DNA of 64,000 nucleotides from an uncultured Muribaculaceae bacterium (GCA_910579675.1 CAJTUF010000010.1:1-64000); one strand, 5' to 3'. Counted from the first letter of the stretch, positions 9,019 through 18,536 are shown. Notes: generated by a model not told the origin, from the letters alone. Translations and numbers: made by a program.

Positions 9019-10410
9019 TCAGAACTCGGCGTTTTTCGGAGTGCGGGGGAAGGGGATGACGTCGCGGATGTTGGTCATGCCGGTAACGAAGAGCACCAGA
9101 CGCTCAAATCCGAGTCCGAAGCCGGAGTGGGGAACGGAGCCGAAACGACGTGTGTCGAGATACCACCACATATCTTTCATAGGTATGTTGAGCTCTTCGA
9201 TGCGGGTGAGGAGCTTGTCGTAGTCGGCCTCACGCTCTGAGCCGCCGATGATCTCGCCGATCTTGGGGAAGAGCACATCCATGGCGCGCACGGTGCGGCC
9301 ATCTTCGTTTTGCTTCATGTAGAAGGCCTTGATCTCCTTGGGGTAGTCGGTGAGGATCACAGGGCGCTTGAAATGCTCTTCTACGAGGTAGCGCTCATGC
9401 TCGCTCTGGAGGTCGGTGCCCCAGTCGACTGGGAATTCAAACTTCTTGCCCGACGCCTTGAGTATCTCGACGCCTTCGGTGTAGGGGAGGCGCACAAACT
9501 CCGAGGCCACTACGCCGCGCAGACGCTCGGGGAGCTCGGCGTCGTACATCTTTGCCAGGAAGTCAATATCGTCCTTGCAGTGGTCGAGGGCGTAGGTGAT
9601 GCAGTATTTGATAAACTCCTCGGCCAGATCCATATTGTCGGCAATGTCGAAAAATGCCACTTCAGGCTCTATCATCCAGAACTCGGCCAGATGGCGGGGA
9701 GTGTTGGAGTTTTCGGCGCGGAAGGTCGGGCCGAAGGTGTAGATGGCACCGAGGGCTGTTGCGCCGAGCTCGCCTTCGAGCTGACCGCTCACGGTGAGTG
9801 CGGTGGGCTTGCCGAAGAAGTCCTGCGAGTAGTCCACATCGCCAGCCTCGTTGCGGGGAGGATTGGCCACGTCGAGAGTGGTGACCTGGAACATGGCTCC
9901 TGCTCCCTCGCAGTCGCTCTCGGTGATAAGGGGAGTGTTGAGGTAGAAGAAACCGCGCTCCTGGAAGAAACGGTGGATAGCGAAGGCAAGGGCCGAGCGT
10001 ATGCGCAGCACTGCTCCGAAGGTGTTGGTGCGGGGACGCAGGTGGGCTATCTCTCGCAGAAATTCGAGGGTGTGGCCCTTTTTCTGGAGGGGATATTTGT
10101 CGGGATCGGCCGTGCCGAACACTTCGAGCGAATCGGCCTGGATCTCGCAGGTCTGGCCTTTGCCCATCGACTCTACGAGGCGTCCGTCGACATGGATAGC
10201 GGCACCGGTGGTGACAGCTTTGAGCTGCTCGTCGGTGAATCGCTCCATATCAAGCACGATCTGGATATTGTTGATCGTCGAGCCGTCGTTGAGAGCAACA
10301 AACTGCACATGCTTGTTGCCTCGGCGGGTGCGTACCCAGCCCATGACGCTCACGTCGCTCCCGATGAGAGAGGGAGTGGCGAGGAGATCGGATATCTTGG
10401 TTCTTTTCAT
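9019..10410 (-). CDS. asnS: asparaginyl-tRNA synthetase
   Basis: Charges tRNA-Asn with asparagine; class IIb aminoacyl-tRNA synthetase, cytoplasmic, 463 residues, close to the usual 465. An N-terminal OB-fold anticodon-binding domain (about residues 17-100, starting [20 protein letters not shown]) is followed by the class II catalytic core, with motif 2 around [18 protein letters not shown] and motif 3 [12 protein letters not shown] near the C-terminus. It follows the pseudouridine synthase gene by 53 bases on the same strand, so the two are probably co-transcribed, and ends in a strong terminator. Confidence 0.97.
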   Translation of the reverse strand: MKRTKISDLLATPSLIGSDVSVMGWVRTRRGNKHVQFVALNDGSTINNIQIVLDMERFTDEQLKAVTTGAAIHVDGRLVESMGKGQTCEIQADSLEVFGTADPDKYPLQKKGHTLEFLREIAHLRPRTNTFGAVLRIRSALAFAIHRFFQERGFFYLNTPLITESDCEGAGAMFQVTTLDVANPPRNEAGDVDYSQDFFGKPTALTVSGQLEGELGATALGAIYTFGPTFRAENSNTPRHLAEFWMIEPEVAFFDIADNMDLAEEFIKYCITYALDHCKDDIDFLAKMYDAELPERLRGVVASEFVRLPYTEGVEILKASGKKFEFPVDWGTDLQSEHERYLVEEHFKRPVILTDYPKEIKAFYMKQNEDGRTVRAMDVLFPKIGEIIGGSEREADYDKLLTRIEELNIPMKDMWWYLDTRRFGSVPHSGFGLGFERLVLFVTGMTNIRDVIPFPRTPKNAEF

Positions 10411-10463
10411 TGCTATGGTTTGGATGGCGGATAATGATGCTTTGCCTTACGTGGCGGCGCTGA

Positions 10464-12086
10464 TTACTCGAAAGAGCCCATCTTGAGGAAGTTGACCTCC
10501 TCCTGGGTGAGATAGCGCCAGCGGCCGCGGGGCAGATTTTTCTTGGTGAGGCCGGCGAAGTACACGCGGTCGAGCTTGGTGACGCGGTAGCCGAGTTTCT
10601 CAAAGATGCGGCGCACGATGCGGTTGCGACCCGAGTGGATCTCTATGCCGGCCTGATTGCGGTCAGTCTCGGTGGCATAGCTGATGGCGTCGGCGTGGAT
10701 GGGGCCGTCTTCGAGCTCAATGCCGTCGGCGATGGCCTGCATGTCATCTTCCGAGATGTCCTTGTCGGTCCACACGTGGTAGATCTTTTTCTTGACAAAC
10801 TTGGGGTGGGTGAGCTTCGAGGCGAGGTCGCCGTCGTTGGTGAGCAGGAGCACACCGGTGGTGTTGCGGTCAAGACGCCCTACGGGGTAGATGCGCTCGT
10901 CGCAGGCGCCCTTCACGAGGTCGAGCACTGTGGTGCGGCCATTGGGATCGTCGGAGGTGGTCACGCAATCTTTAGGCTTGTTGAGCAGGATGTAAGTCTT
11001 GCGCTCGAGGGTCACTACCTTCTCGTCGTATTCCACCACGTCGGTGCAGGTGATCTTGGTGCCGAGCTCGGTCACTACCTGACCGTTGACCTTGACCAGA
11101 CCCTGGGTGATGAACTCGTCGGCCTCGCGGCGCGAGCATATGCCGGCATTGGCCATATACTTGTTGAGGCGGATCTGCTCGTTGGGATCGGGTATGGGCT
11201 GCTCGTATTCCACGGGCTTCGGGCGGGGAGTGAAGCTCTTGCCGCCTTTGGGCATGCCGTACTGGTTGGTGGCGGGACGCTGCTGGCGGCCTGGACCTCC
11301 CTGGTTGTTGCCGTAGCGGGGCTTGTAGCCACCCTGGTTGTTATTGTTGTTAAACCGGGGTTTGTAGCCGCCCTGCTGCCCGTCGGGGTTATTGTAGCGG
11401 GGTTTGTAGCCACCCTGATTGTTATTGTTGTTGAACCGGGGTTTATAGCCGCCCTGCTGCCCGTCGGGGTTGTTGTAGCGAGGCTTGTAGCCGCCCTGAT
11501 TGTTGTTGTAGCGGGGCTGGTATCCACCCTGGTTATTATTATTGTTGTTGTTGTTGTATCGAGGCTGATAGCCGCCCTGGTTATTGTTGTTGTAACGGGG
11601 CTGATAACCGCCCTGATTGTATCGTGGCTGGTAGCCTCCGTGGTTATTATTATTGTAGCGGGGCTGGTAGCTGTTCTGACGGGTTTCGGCACCAGCAGCA
11701 GCGCCTTCGGTCTGAGTGTCGTCGGCTCCCTTGGATGCGGAGTCGGTCACAGGCGCGTCGTGGTCGGGACGTGGCTGGTAGGGTCTGGGCTGATAACCGC
11801 CTTGATTGTAGCGGGGTTTATAGCCGCCCTGATTGTTGTTGTAGCGGGGTTGGTATCCACCCTGGTTATAACGGGGCTGATAACCACCCTGAGGACGGTC
11901 TTGACCGGGCTGGTTGCTGCTGTAGCGGGGCTGATACTGGCGGGGCTGATAGCTGCTCTGATGAGATGAAGAAGATTCGGATCCTTCGGCTGAATGGGGC
12001 ATGCCTTCCGACGAACCTGCAGGACGCGGCTCGCCAATACGCGGACGTTTTGTCTTTTTGTCGGTGGGATTCTGGTTATTTTCCAT
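10464..12086 (-). CDS. RsuA/RluB-type pseudouridine synthase with long repetitive N-terminal tail
   Basis: Converts a uridine of ribosomal RNA to pseudouridine. The C-terminal 236 residues are a normal RluB/RsuA-type enzyme: an S4 RNA-binding domain from about residue 305 (IRLNKYMANAGICSRREADE) and the catalytic motif GRLDRNTTG with Asp406. In front lies a 304-residue low-complexity extension built from tandem units of the form (N)2-8 QGGYxPRY, rich in Asn, Gly, Tyr, Arg and Pro and likely disordered. Extensions of this kind occur on Bacteroidota homologues, but the length and regularity here are striking. A good promoter lies 223 bases upstream, leaving a leader of over 200 bases. asnS follows. 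Which uridine is modified cannot be told from the sequence. Confidence 0.9.
   Translation of the reverse strand: MENNQNPTDKKTKRPRIGEPRPAGSSEGMPHSAEGSESSSSHQSSYQPRQYQPRYSSNQPGQDRPQGGYQPRYNQGGYQPRYNNNQGGYKPRYNQGGYQPRPYQPRPDHDAPVTDSASKGADDTQTEGAAAGAETRQNSYQPRYNNNNHGGYQPRYNQGGYQPRYNNNNQGGYQPRYNNNNNNNNQGGYQPRYNNNQGGYKPRYNNPDGQQGGYKPRFNNNNNQGGYKPRYNNPDGQQGGYKPRFNNNNNQGGYKPRYGNNQGGPGRQQRPATNQYGMPKGGKSFTPRPKPVEYEQPIPDPNEQIRLNKYMANAGICSRREADEFITQGLVKVNGQVVTELGTKITCTDVVEYDEKVVTLERKTYILLNKPKDCVTTSDDPNGRTTVLDLVKGACDERIYPVGRLDRNTTGVLLLTNDGDLASKLTHPKFVKKKIYHVWTDKDISEDDMQAIADGIELEDGPIHADAISYATETDRNQAGIEIHSGRNRIVRRIFEKLGYRVTKLDRVYFAGLTKKNLPRGRWRYLTQEEVNFLKMGSFE
11280..11960 (-). repeat. in-gene tandem repeats encoding NNNQGGYxPRY units
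   Basis: An irregular array of roughly 24-45-base units inside the pseudouridine synthase gene, built from codons for Asn runs followed by Gln-Gly-Gly-Tyr-(Lys/Gln)-Pro-Arg-Tyr. The longest Asn run (eight) lies near 11540. Such arrays often vary in copy number between strains. The opposite strand is open for 444 codons only because of this repeat. Confidence 0.85.
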
Positions 12087-12308
12087 GATGGGAAGCTACT
12101 TTGTGAGGTCTTGAATCGTAAACCGTTGGGTTTTGTAGTTAACGAAGAGGTTGTTATTAAATAAGGGCGGCTCTCGCCGCTTGGTTGATGATGAGTCTGA
12201 TTTGTAGCGGGGATGATGGTGATGCCCCGGCTTATTAAATGCTTAGGATATGTAAATGAAAGAGCTTGGATGAAAGCGAATGGGCCTGCAGTGAGGTCCA
12301 TTCGCTTG

Positions 12309-12339
12309 CAAAGTTATTACTTTTCAGTGGATAAAACAA
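12309..12339 (-). promoter_or_regulatory. promoter of pseudouridine synthase-asnS unit
   Basis: On the minus strand: TTG (12339-12337), 20 bases, TAACTTTG (12316-12309), an excellent Bacteroidota promoter. The predicted RNA would have a leader of about 215 bases before the ATG at 12086. The stretch 12087-12308 shows no gene I trust. Confidence 0.7.
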
Positions 12340-12381
12340 GTAAGAGGTTCAAAATAGTTCACGCGTGTCGATGCTGAGGTG

Positions 12382-14118
12382 TCATTGGGCGGTGTTATCG
12401 GCTGGAGCAGCGACTATCTGATGGCGGCCGTAGTTGTAGCCGGCCAGATCGAGCATCACCGATTCCTGCTCTCTCAGGCGCTTCATGAAGTCGTTGTAGT
12501 CTTTGCGTTCGGGTTGGCTCCATCCCTGTTCGGCCACCGCGATAAGGCGCGGAAGGGCCTGATATTCGAGGTCCTGAGGGCGGTCGACCTGCTCGGTCCA
12601 GAAGGTGCCTTGCACGCCTATGCAGTGCTGGTTGTCGGGGGGATTGAGGGTGTAGGTGATGTCGAGAGCTCCGTCGCCCACAGCGCCCACTTTGTCGTGG
12701 CCCTTGTAGGAGCGGTTGATATAGTAGCCTCCATTGGCAGGGGTGTAGACATGCTTCAAGCCGTTGGCCTCGGAGGTGGCCACAGCCTGCTTGGGAGGAT
12801 ACCAGCAGAATATTACCGGATCGTAGGGCTTGATGATGGGGATGTTGGCCTCATGGTTGGTGATCAGCTCGTTCCAGCCCATGATTTTGCGGCCATGCTT
12901 GGTTGAGGCATATTCGGCAATCTGTTTGGTAAACCATGCCTGGAGGCCGCTGTCGTCGTCGAGTCCAAGCTCCTTTTTGAGTTTTTGACACGAGTCACTC
13001 TTTGCCCATGCGAAGGTCGGACATTCGTCGCCGCCAATGTGGATATATTCATAGGGGAAGAGGTCGGCAAGTACATCCACAACATCCTGTACGAAGGTCA
13101 TCACTTCGGGCTTCGACACATCGAGCACGTCGCGCGACACTCCTCCTATGTTCCACATATTGTGGGTGAAATGGGAGTAAGGATTGCGGGCTACCGGCTC
13201 GGAGTCCATGGCCACCGAGTCGGGCACGAGCGAGCTCTCGGGATCGGTCGACAGATATGGATATGCGTGGATGGCAGCCACCATGTGTCCGGGCATGTCG
13301 ATTTCGGGTATCACTTCTATGTGGCGCTCTTTGGCATATGCCACTATATCGCGTATCTCGTCGGTGGTATAGGCATAGGGTCCGTATTCGACAAAGCGGC
13401 CATCGCGCCAGCGGCGTTGGGCGTCGAAGTTGGTGCGGAGAATGTTCTGGTTGGTGGCGCCGACGGTGGTGAGCTCGGGATATTTAGGCACAGGGAGGCG
13501 CCAGCCCTGGTCGTCGGTGAGATGCCAGTGGAAACGGTTGAGCTTGTAGGCGGCCATTAGGTCGAGCATCTTCTTCACCTGGTCGGCATCGAAGAAGTGG
13601 CGGCTCACATCGAGCATAAATCCACGGTATGGAAATCTCGGGCTGTCGGCGATCTGCGCCTCCGGGAGGGTGTATGCGAGGTCGCGTTCGAGCACTCCGG
13701 CCATGACATTGGGCGGGAGCATCTTGAGGATGGTCTGGAAAGCATAGAACAGGCCTGCGGGCTGCGATGCGTTGATTGCGATGCCGGAGGGGGTGATGGA
13801 GAGGGTGTAGCCTTCGGTCGCTATGGAAGGATCGACAGAGATGGTGATATCGGCTCCCGGGCTGGCTGTGGGGGTGGCGTTGAGTCCGGTGGCTGAATTG
13901 AGGGCCTCGGCAAAGCGCGGTGCTTCGGCGGCCATGTCGGGGGTGAGGCCTGCAGTGCTGATAGTAAGTCCTTTGGGAAGGGTATAGGAGCCGCTCCCTT
14001 CGGTTACGCTCAAGGGGGCAGGGGTGAGGCTCACTCTCTCGGCGTGTGTGATGGCTGTGACGCAACATGATGCCACCGAGATCGCAACGGCGATGAGCAG
14101 TCGGAATGGGATGTTCAT
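12382..14118 (-). CDS. GH20 beta-N-acetylhexosaminidase
   Basis: A secreted glycoside hydrolase family 20 enzyme (578 residues) that removes terminal GlcNAc/GalNAc from glycans such as host mucin or chitin fragments. An N-terminal signal peptide ends near ITHA-E (residues 1-26). A GH20 N-terminal (chitobiase-like) domain covers about 28-150, and the TIM-barrel starts at FPYRGFMLDVSRHF (about 162-175). The catalytic pair is Asp364-Glu365 in HIGGDECPTF, with the substrate-assisted mechanism known for the family. It is slightly shorter than Bacteroides GH20 enzymes that carry extra C-terminal domains. A TACTTTTG -7 box (14155-14162) is a possible promoter. Export to the periplasm or surface is inferred. 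Confidence 0.93.
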   Translation of the reverse strand: MNIPFRLLIAVAISVASCCVTAITHAERVSLTPAPLSVTEGSGSYTLPKGLTISTAGLTPDMAAEAPRFAEALNSATGLNATPTASPGADITISVDPSIATEGYTLSITPSGIAINASQPAGLFYAFQTILKMLPPNVMAGVLERDLAYTLPEAQIADSPRFPYRGFMLDVSRHFFDADQVKKMLDLMAAYKLNRFHWHLTDDQGWRLPVPKYPELTTVGATNQNILRTNFDAQRRWRDGRFVEYGPYAYTTDEIRDIVAYAKERHIEVIPEIDMPGHMVAAIHAYPYLSTDPESSLVPDSVAMDSEPVARNPYSHFTHNMWNIGGVSRDVLDVSKPEVMTFVQDVVDVLADLFPYEYIHIGGDECPTFAWAKSDSCQKLKKELGLDDDSGLQAWFTKQIAEYASTKHGRKIMGWNELITNHEANIPIIKPYDPVIFCWYPPKQAVATSEANGLKHVYTPANGGYYINRSYKGHDKVGAVGDGALDITYTLNPPDNQHCIGVQGTFWTEQVDRPQDLEYQALPRLIAVAEQGWSQPERKDYNDFMKRLREQESVMLDLAGYNYGRHQIVAAPADNTAQ

Positions 14119-14208
14119 GGTAGAATTATGGTTGACTTAAGGGTGATGAGATGGCAAAAGTAGTGATTTTTTTTGTTGAATATGCTATAAAAGGGCTGCG
14201 TCTGCGCC

Positions 14209-14252
14209 AAAAAAAAGCGCATCCCTCGTCCGGCATGCGGGTGAGGGATGCG
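14209..14252 (-). terminator. intrinsic terminator after DUF3332 gene
   Basis: Ten-base arms CGCATCCCTC (14218-14227) and GAGGGATGCG (14243-14252), followed on the minus strand by eight T (14216-14209). It ends the DUF3332 transcript 30 bases after its stop. Confidence 0.85.
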
Positions 14253-14281
14253 TTGTGGGAAGATGTGAGGCTGAGATCTGA

Positions 14282-14833
14282 TCAGCGGAGGGCAAATACG
14301 GGAGCTGCGCTCTCGGCACGATAGGCCATGAGACCTTCGGCGCTTACCTCCACGATAGCCTGACGGCCGTCGGCTGCGGGAAGGGCCACGTGGGTGTCGT
14401 CGACAAAGGTCATCAGACGCGAGGTGCCGTTGGCGGTGGTTACATCCCACGCACGGTCTTCGGCTGAATAGTCGAGGCGTACCATCTCGCCTGTTGCTTC
14501 GGTGGTGATGGTGTAGCCGTCGGCATCGCTCTCGACGAGATACTTCTGGCCGTCGGTGCCGGTGACGGTCTTCGACGAAGCCACCACAGGGTTGTTGCCG
14601 CTCCAGAACTCAATGGAGTTGATCACGAGAAGATCGGCGAGGCCCGAAACTTCGTATACGGGAAGGATCCAGAATGCGATGAACACGAGCTCGTTGACAA
14701 ACTTGCTGTCGATCTGACGGTTCCAGCTGAGGAGCTTGTTGGTCAGGGCGAACGAGCCGATACACGACGAGGCTGTGAGGCCGATGAAGGTGGCGGCGAG
14801 GATTGCGGCTACCGATTTGAAATGTTTGCGCAT
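14282..14833 (-). CDS. DUF3332 family lipoprotein
   Basis: A 183-residue protein of the Bacteroidota DUF3332 family. The N-terminus is a lipoprotein signal with lipobox TASSC (Cys24). It is followed by the family's typical start, SFALTNKLLSWNRQIDSKFVNE in two parts around residues 27-48, a hydrophobic segment (about 49-72) and a beta-rich C-terminal half. Function unknown. It lies 67 bases downstream of mltF on the same strand and ends at its own terminator. Confidence 0.8.
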   Translation of the reverse strand: MRKHFKSVAAILAATFIGLTASSCIGSFALTNKLLSWNRQIDSKFVNELVFIAFWILPVYEVSGLADLLVINSIEFWSGNNPVVASSKTVTGTDGQKYLVESDADGYTITTEATGEMVRLDYSAEDRAWDVTTANGTSRLMTFVDDTHVALPAADGRQAIVEVSAEGLMAYRAESAAPVFALR

Positions 14834-14900
14834 TGGTGTGATTATGAATAGGATATAAGTTGATGAATATCGGAGTGTAGGGGTAGATGAATGGTTGGGC

Positions 14901-16331
14901 TCATGCGGGCACCTTCTTCACGGCCTTGTCGTAGAAGCTGTAGATGCGCCTCACATAGTCGTAGGTCTCACGGCCACGCGAGTAGCCGTATTTCACCACC
15001 GGGTCGCGGTAGTAGCGTGGATTCATCTTCATCAGGATGGCTTTCTCCACATTGCCGTTCCACTTGTTGGAGTTCATCTTGTATTTCTTGGCCAGGGCAA
15101 TGGCGTCGTAGACATGGGCCACCCCGGCATTGTAGGCGGCGAGGATAAACTTCTGTCGCTCGGTGTCGTTGGGGATGCGGCTCTTGAGCCATTTGTCGAG
15201 GTCGGCGATAAACTTCACGGCGGTGCGTATGCTCGTCTCGGGATCGTAGAGCTGCTTGGCTGCCACGCCGTAGTCGCGCGCGGTGGCGGGCATGATCTGC
15301 ATCAGGCCCCGTGCGCCGGCCCATGAGGTGGCTTTGGGCTTGAACTTGCTTTCGGTGTGGGCCTGGGCGGCAAGAAGCCTCCAGTCCCATCCTATCTCGG
15401 CGGCATATTTGCGGAACAGGTCGTCGTAGGGCGATATTTTACCTCCGGCAAAGTTGTTGCCGAGGGGATCAAACTCGGTCTTGCTCTGCTCGAAGTAGCG
15501 CTTGAGCAGGAGAGCCTGCTCCTGACGCGGGCGTGTCTCGGCGGCCCATGCGTCGATTGAGTCGGCGAGCCATTGGTTGCCCGGCGCCACGCCCCATGCC
15601 GCACGCTGGTCGAAGCTCAAGGGGAGGGAGATGTCGAGATCGGGATAGTAGCCCTTGTTGATGGCTGCTATGTCGGAGTCGACTATTGTGAGTGGTATCT
15701 CTCCGCGGTCAACCATCCCTATGAGATCTTCAGTGATGAGAGTGTCGCGGTCAACCGCCCGGATATCTATTCCGCCTCCGAGCTCCTCATTGAGGTTGTT
15801 GAGGCGGGCGTGGTATTTGCTTCCTTCCTCCACATAGATGGTGCGCCCTACGAGCTGGGTCACGTCGGTAATGGCCGAGTCGGTTTTGACCGGCTGCACG
15901 AGCACCTGATTGGTGATTACCTCTGGACCGGCGGGTATCACCTTGTCGCGATACTCGGCAGTGACGGGCACATCGTAGGCAATGAGGTCGACCTTGCCCG
16001 AGTCGAGCATCTCGACAGCGGCGTTGAGGCTCGGCGCCACCTCCAGCTTCAGGGCCATCCCCTTGTCGGCAGCCAGCCGCTCCACAAGATCGTAGTCGTA
16101 GCCCATCGGTTGCCCTCTGTAGATGAAATAGCTGGTAGGGCTGTAGAGGGTTACGACGCGCAGGGTGTCGGGAAGGCGGTGGAGCGACGCTGAGTCGGCT
16201 CCGGCAAGGTGACCGGGGCCCGACGACGAGGGGCTACATCCCTCGCTGCCTGCTACGAAGGCGAGGATAAACACTACTGCGGCAGCCATTGCTGCCAGTG
16301 CGTGGCGGTGGTGACGTGTGCGTGAATGCAA
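14901..16331 (-). CDS. mltF: MltF-like membrane-bound lytic transglycosylase
   Basis: Cleaves the glycan strands of peptidoglycan to 1,6-anhydromuropeptides. The 476-residue protein has an N-terminal hydrophobic export segment (about residues 10-30, with a Cys at 32 that could be lipidated though the lipobox SEGC is poor). A solute-binding-protein type 3 domain covers about 50-290, and a C-terminal SLT domain has catalytic Glu327 in AQAHTESKF followed by GLMQIMPATA. This two-domain order is that of E. coli MltF, where the binding domain regulates activity. It follows purM by 18 bases and is probably in one transcript with it. Confidence 0.9.
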   Translation of the reverse strand: MHSRTRHHRHALAAMAAAVVFILAFVAGSEGCSPSSSGPGHLAGADSASLHRLPDTLRVVTLYSPTSYFIYRGQPMGYDYDLVERLAADKGMALKLEVAPSLNAAVEMLDSGKVDLIAYDVPVTAEYRDKVIPAGPEVITNQVLVQPVKTDSAITDVTQLVGRTIYVEEGSKYHARLNNLNEELGGGIDIRAVDRDTLITEDLIGMVDRGEIPLTIVDSDIAAINKGYYPDLDISLPLSFDQRAAWGVAPGNQWLADSIDAWAAETRPRQEQALLLKRYFEQSKTEFDPLGNNFAGGKISPYDDLFRKYAAEIGWDWRLLAAQAHTESKFKPKATSWAGARGLMQIMPATARDYGVAAKQLYDPETSIRTAVKFIADLDKWLKSRIPNDTERQKFILAAYNAGVAHVYDAIALAKKYKMNSNKWNGNVEKAILMKMNPRYYRDPVVKYGYSRGRETYDYVRRIYSFYDKAVKKVPA

Positions 16332-16349
16332 GGTAAGGCTGGGTGGGGT

Positions 16350-17525
16350 TTAGTAGTTGAAGGTGCCGTGGGCCGTGGAGATGGTGAGGTGGTTGGCGCC
16401 ATCGGCCGATGCCTCTACGCGACCCACGATGCGCGCCGGGATACCGAAGCTCTCCGATATCTCCATTACGCGCGCAGCCTCGTCGGCCGACACGTAGACT
16501 TCGAGCCTGTGGCCCATGTTGAACACCTTGTACATCTCGGCCCAGTCGGTGCCGCTCTGGCTCTGGATGAGGGCAAAGAGGGGCGGGGTGGGGAAGAGAT
16601 TGTCTTTTATCACTGTGAGGCCGTCGACAAAGTGCATCACTTTGGTCTGGGCGCCTCCGGTGCAGTGGACCATGCCATGGATCGCAGGGCGCATCTCCTC
16701 AAGGAGACGCTTCACCACGGGGGCATAGGTGCGTGTGGGTGAGAGCACGAGACGTCCTGCGTCGAGGGGGGTGCCTTCGATGGGGTCGGTCAGATCGACG
16801 CTGCCGGAGTAGACGAGCTCTTCGGGCACAGCGTGGTCGTATGTCTCGGGAAACTCAGCTGCCAGAGCGTGGGCAAACACGTCGTGGCGTGCCGAGGTGA
16901 GTCCGTTGCTGCCCATTCCTCCGTTGTAGGCTGTCTCGTAGGTTGCCTGACCAAATGAAGCCAAGCCTACGATCACGTCGCCGGGACGGATATTGGCATT
17001 GTTGACCACATCGGCGCGGCGCATGCGGCAGGTGACGGTGGAGTCGACGATAATGGTGCGCACGAGGTCGCCCACATCGGCTGTCTCGCCACCGGTTGAA
17101 TAGATTCCTACTCCGAGGTCGCGGAGGCGGGCCAGCAGCTCCTCGGTGCCGTTGATGATGGCGGCGATCACTTCGCCGGGGATGAGCATCTTGTTGCGTC
17201 CGATGGTGGAGCTGACAAGGATATTGTCGGTGGCGCCCACGCAGAGGAGGTCGTCGATGTTCATGATGAGAGCATCCTGGGCTATGCCGCGCCACACACT
17301 CAGATCGCCTGTCCTGCGCCAATAGGCATAGGCAAGGCTGCTCTTGGTGCCGGCGCCGTCGGCGTGCATGATGTTGCACCACTCGGGGTCGCCTCCGAGT
17401 ATGTCGGGGATGATTTTACAGAAGGCGCGTGGATATAGTCCCTTGTCGACATTTTTGATTGCGGCATGGACATCTTCCTTGGCGGCAGACACGCCGCGCA
17501 TCATGTAGCGTTGGTTGGTGCTCAT
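16350..17525 (-). CDS. purM: phosphoribosylformylglycinamidine cyclo-ligase (AIR synthase)
   Basis: Catalyses the ATP-dependent closure of FGAM to aminoimidazole ribonucleotide, step five of purine synthesis. At 391 residues it is longer than the E. coli enzyme (345), as is usual in Bacteroidales. The PurM signatures are visible: DGAGTKSSLAYAYWRR near residue 55, the MNIDDLLCVGATDNILVS segment near 90, and the glycine-rich PGDVIVGLASFGQATYE near 185. It lies 70 bases downstream of cdsA and 18 bases upstream of mltF. The ATG at 17525 fits the family N-terminus. Confidence 0.93.
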   Translation of the reverse strand: MSTNQRYMMRGVSAAKEDVHAAIKNVDKGLYPRAFCKIIPDILGGDPEWCNIMHADGAGTKSSLAYAYWRRTGDLSVWRGIAQDALIMNIDDLLCVGATDNILVSSTIGRNKMLIPGEVIAAIINGTEELLARLRDLGVGIYSTGGETADVGDLVRTIIVDSTVTCRMRRADVVNNANIRPGDVIVGLASFGQATYETAYNGGMGSNGLTSARHDVFAHALAAEFPETYDHAVPEELVYSGSVDLTDPIEGTPLDAGRLVLSPTRTYAPVVKRLLEEMRPAIHGMVHCTGGAQTKVMHFVDGLTVIKDNLFPTPPLFALIQSQSGTDWAEMYKVFNMGHRLEVYVSADEAARVMEISESFGIPARIVGRVEASADGANHLTISTAHGTFNY

Positions 17526-17595
17526 AAATATATTCGGGCTCGGAATGTTAAACGTATTTGAGTGGCCTAAGGTTCACCGGAAGGGGGTGGATCTG

Positions 17596-18423
17596 TCAGC
17601 GCAGGATTAGCATGATGAATATCAGGGTGACGGGGGCGGCGAAGAGGAGGGAGTCGATACGGTCGAGGATGCCGCCGTGGCCCGGGATGAGGTTGCCTGA
17701 ATCCTTGACCCCTTCCTGGCGCTTGATCATCGACTCCACGAGGTCGCCTATGGTGCCGGCCACACACACGGCGAGGCCCAGCAGCAGGCCGGCGACGCTC
17801 CCGAAGTGGAAAAGATCGCCCGGCAGAAGTGGAGCGGCCACTCCTGCGGCCATGGCAAAGAGGGCGCCTCCGGCTGCGCCTTCCCAGGTTTTCTTGGGCG
17901 AGATGCGCTCGAAGAGCTTGGTGCGGCCCCACCGGCACCCCACGAGGTATGCTCCGGTGTCGTTGAGCCATATCATGACAAACATCAGAATCACCACAGC
18001 GGGCGCCAGCTGGGCGGCCATCGCCGCCGAGGCCAGGGCTATGCCGATGTAGTAGACGCCGAGGCATCCGCGCGCCGCATCCTCAAGGGGGGCAGGACTC
18101 TTGACATAGAGCTGTGCGCCCATGCGGAAGAATGGGTAGAGGAAGCACACCGAGCCTGCGCCCCATGCTATGGTGGTGGTGGAGAGGCCGGTGGCTTTCA
18201 CGGCCATAAGCACGAAAAACGGGGGCAGCGCCGTGGCCACAATGTCGAACAGGCGCAGCAGAGTGCTTTTGGAGCCTGTCATGCGGGAGTATTCGATCGC
18301 ACCGAAGATGCTGAACACGAGCATCAGTATGGCAAATGCCACCCGGGGGCTCAGGATGAGGCAGCCCAGGAGCAGGGCCACGTATATGGCGCCTGATATG
18401 GCGCGGGTCAGGATATTTGGCAT
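17596..18423 (-). CDS. cdsA: phosphatidate cytidylyltransferase (CDP-diglyceride synthase)
   Basis: Makes CDP-diacylglycerol from phosphatidate and CTP, the entry step to bacterial phospholipids; integral inner-membrane protein. The 275-residue product has about eight membrane segments and the CdsA signature near the C-terminus (residues about 225-260: DSGNLIPGHGGILDRIDSLL). The frame is open back to 18483, but the TATCTTTG -7 box at 18488-18481 would place the RNA start downstream of that ATG. The ATG at 18423 (MPNILTRAISGAIYVALL) is therefore the likely start and gives a normal N-terminal membrane segment. Confidence 0.92.
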   Translation of the reverse strand: MPNILTRAISGAIYVALLLGCLILSPRVAFAILMLVFSIFGAIEYSRMTGSKSTLLRLFDIVATALPPFFVLMAVKATGLSTTTIAWGAGSVCFLYPFFRMGAQLYVKSPAPLEDAARGCLGVYYIGIALASAAMAAQLAPAVVILMFVMIWLNDTGAYLVGCRWGRTKLFERISPKKTWEGAAGGALFAMAAGVAAPLLPGDLFHFGSVAGLLLGLAVCVAGTIGDLVESMIKRQEGVKDSGNLIPGHGGILDRIDSLLFAAPVTLIFIMLILR

Positions 18424-18480
18424 CGGGGCAACGGGGGATAATGGATTGCGCGATGGCACACCGGGCGGTACACCATCGCG

Positions 18481-18488
18481 CAAAGATA
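18481..18488 (-). promoter_or_regulatory. cdsA -7 box
   Basis: TATCTTTG on the minus strand, about 58 bases upstream of the chosen cdsA start; no clear -33 box. Confidence 0.45.
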
Positions 18489-18536
18489 CAAAACTTTTTC
18501 CGATATGGGCCTTTTTCGGAGGCTATATGTGCCCCC

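Noticed and set aside
9310..10434. 374-codon open frame on the plus strand
   Set aside because: Antisense shadow of asnS, whose class II motifs are intact on the other strand.
11280..11960. Regularly spaced repeats resembling a CRISPR array
   Set aside because: Units are in phase with the codons of a protein repeat, spacers are not unique, and no cas genes are present.
10635..11969. 444-codon open frame with Val/Ile/Ala-rich repeats, looking like a membrane protein
   Set aside because: It is the antisense reading of the Asn/Gly/Tyr repeats of the pseudouridine synthase; the hydrophobic pattern comes from reversed Asn codons.
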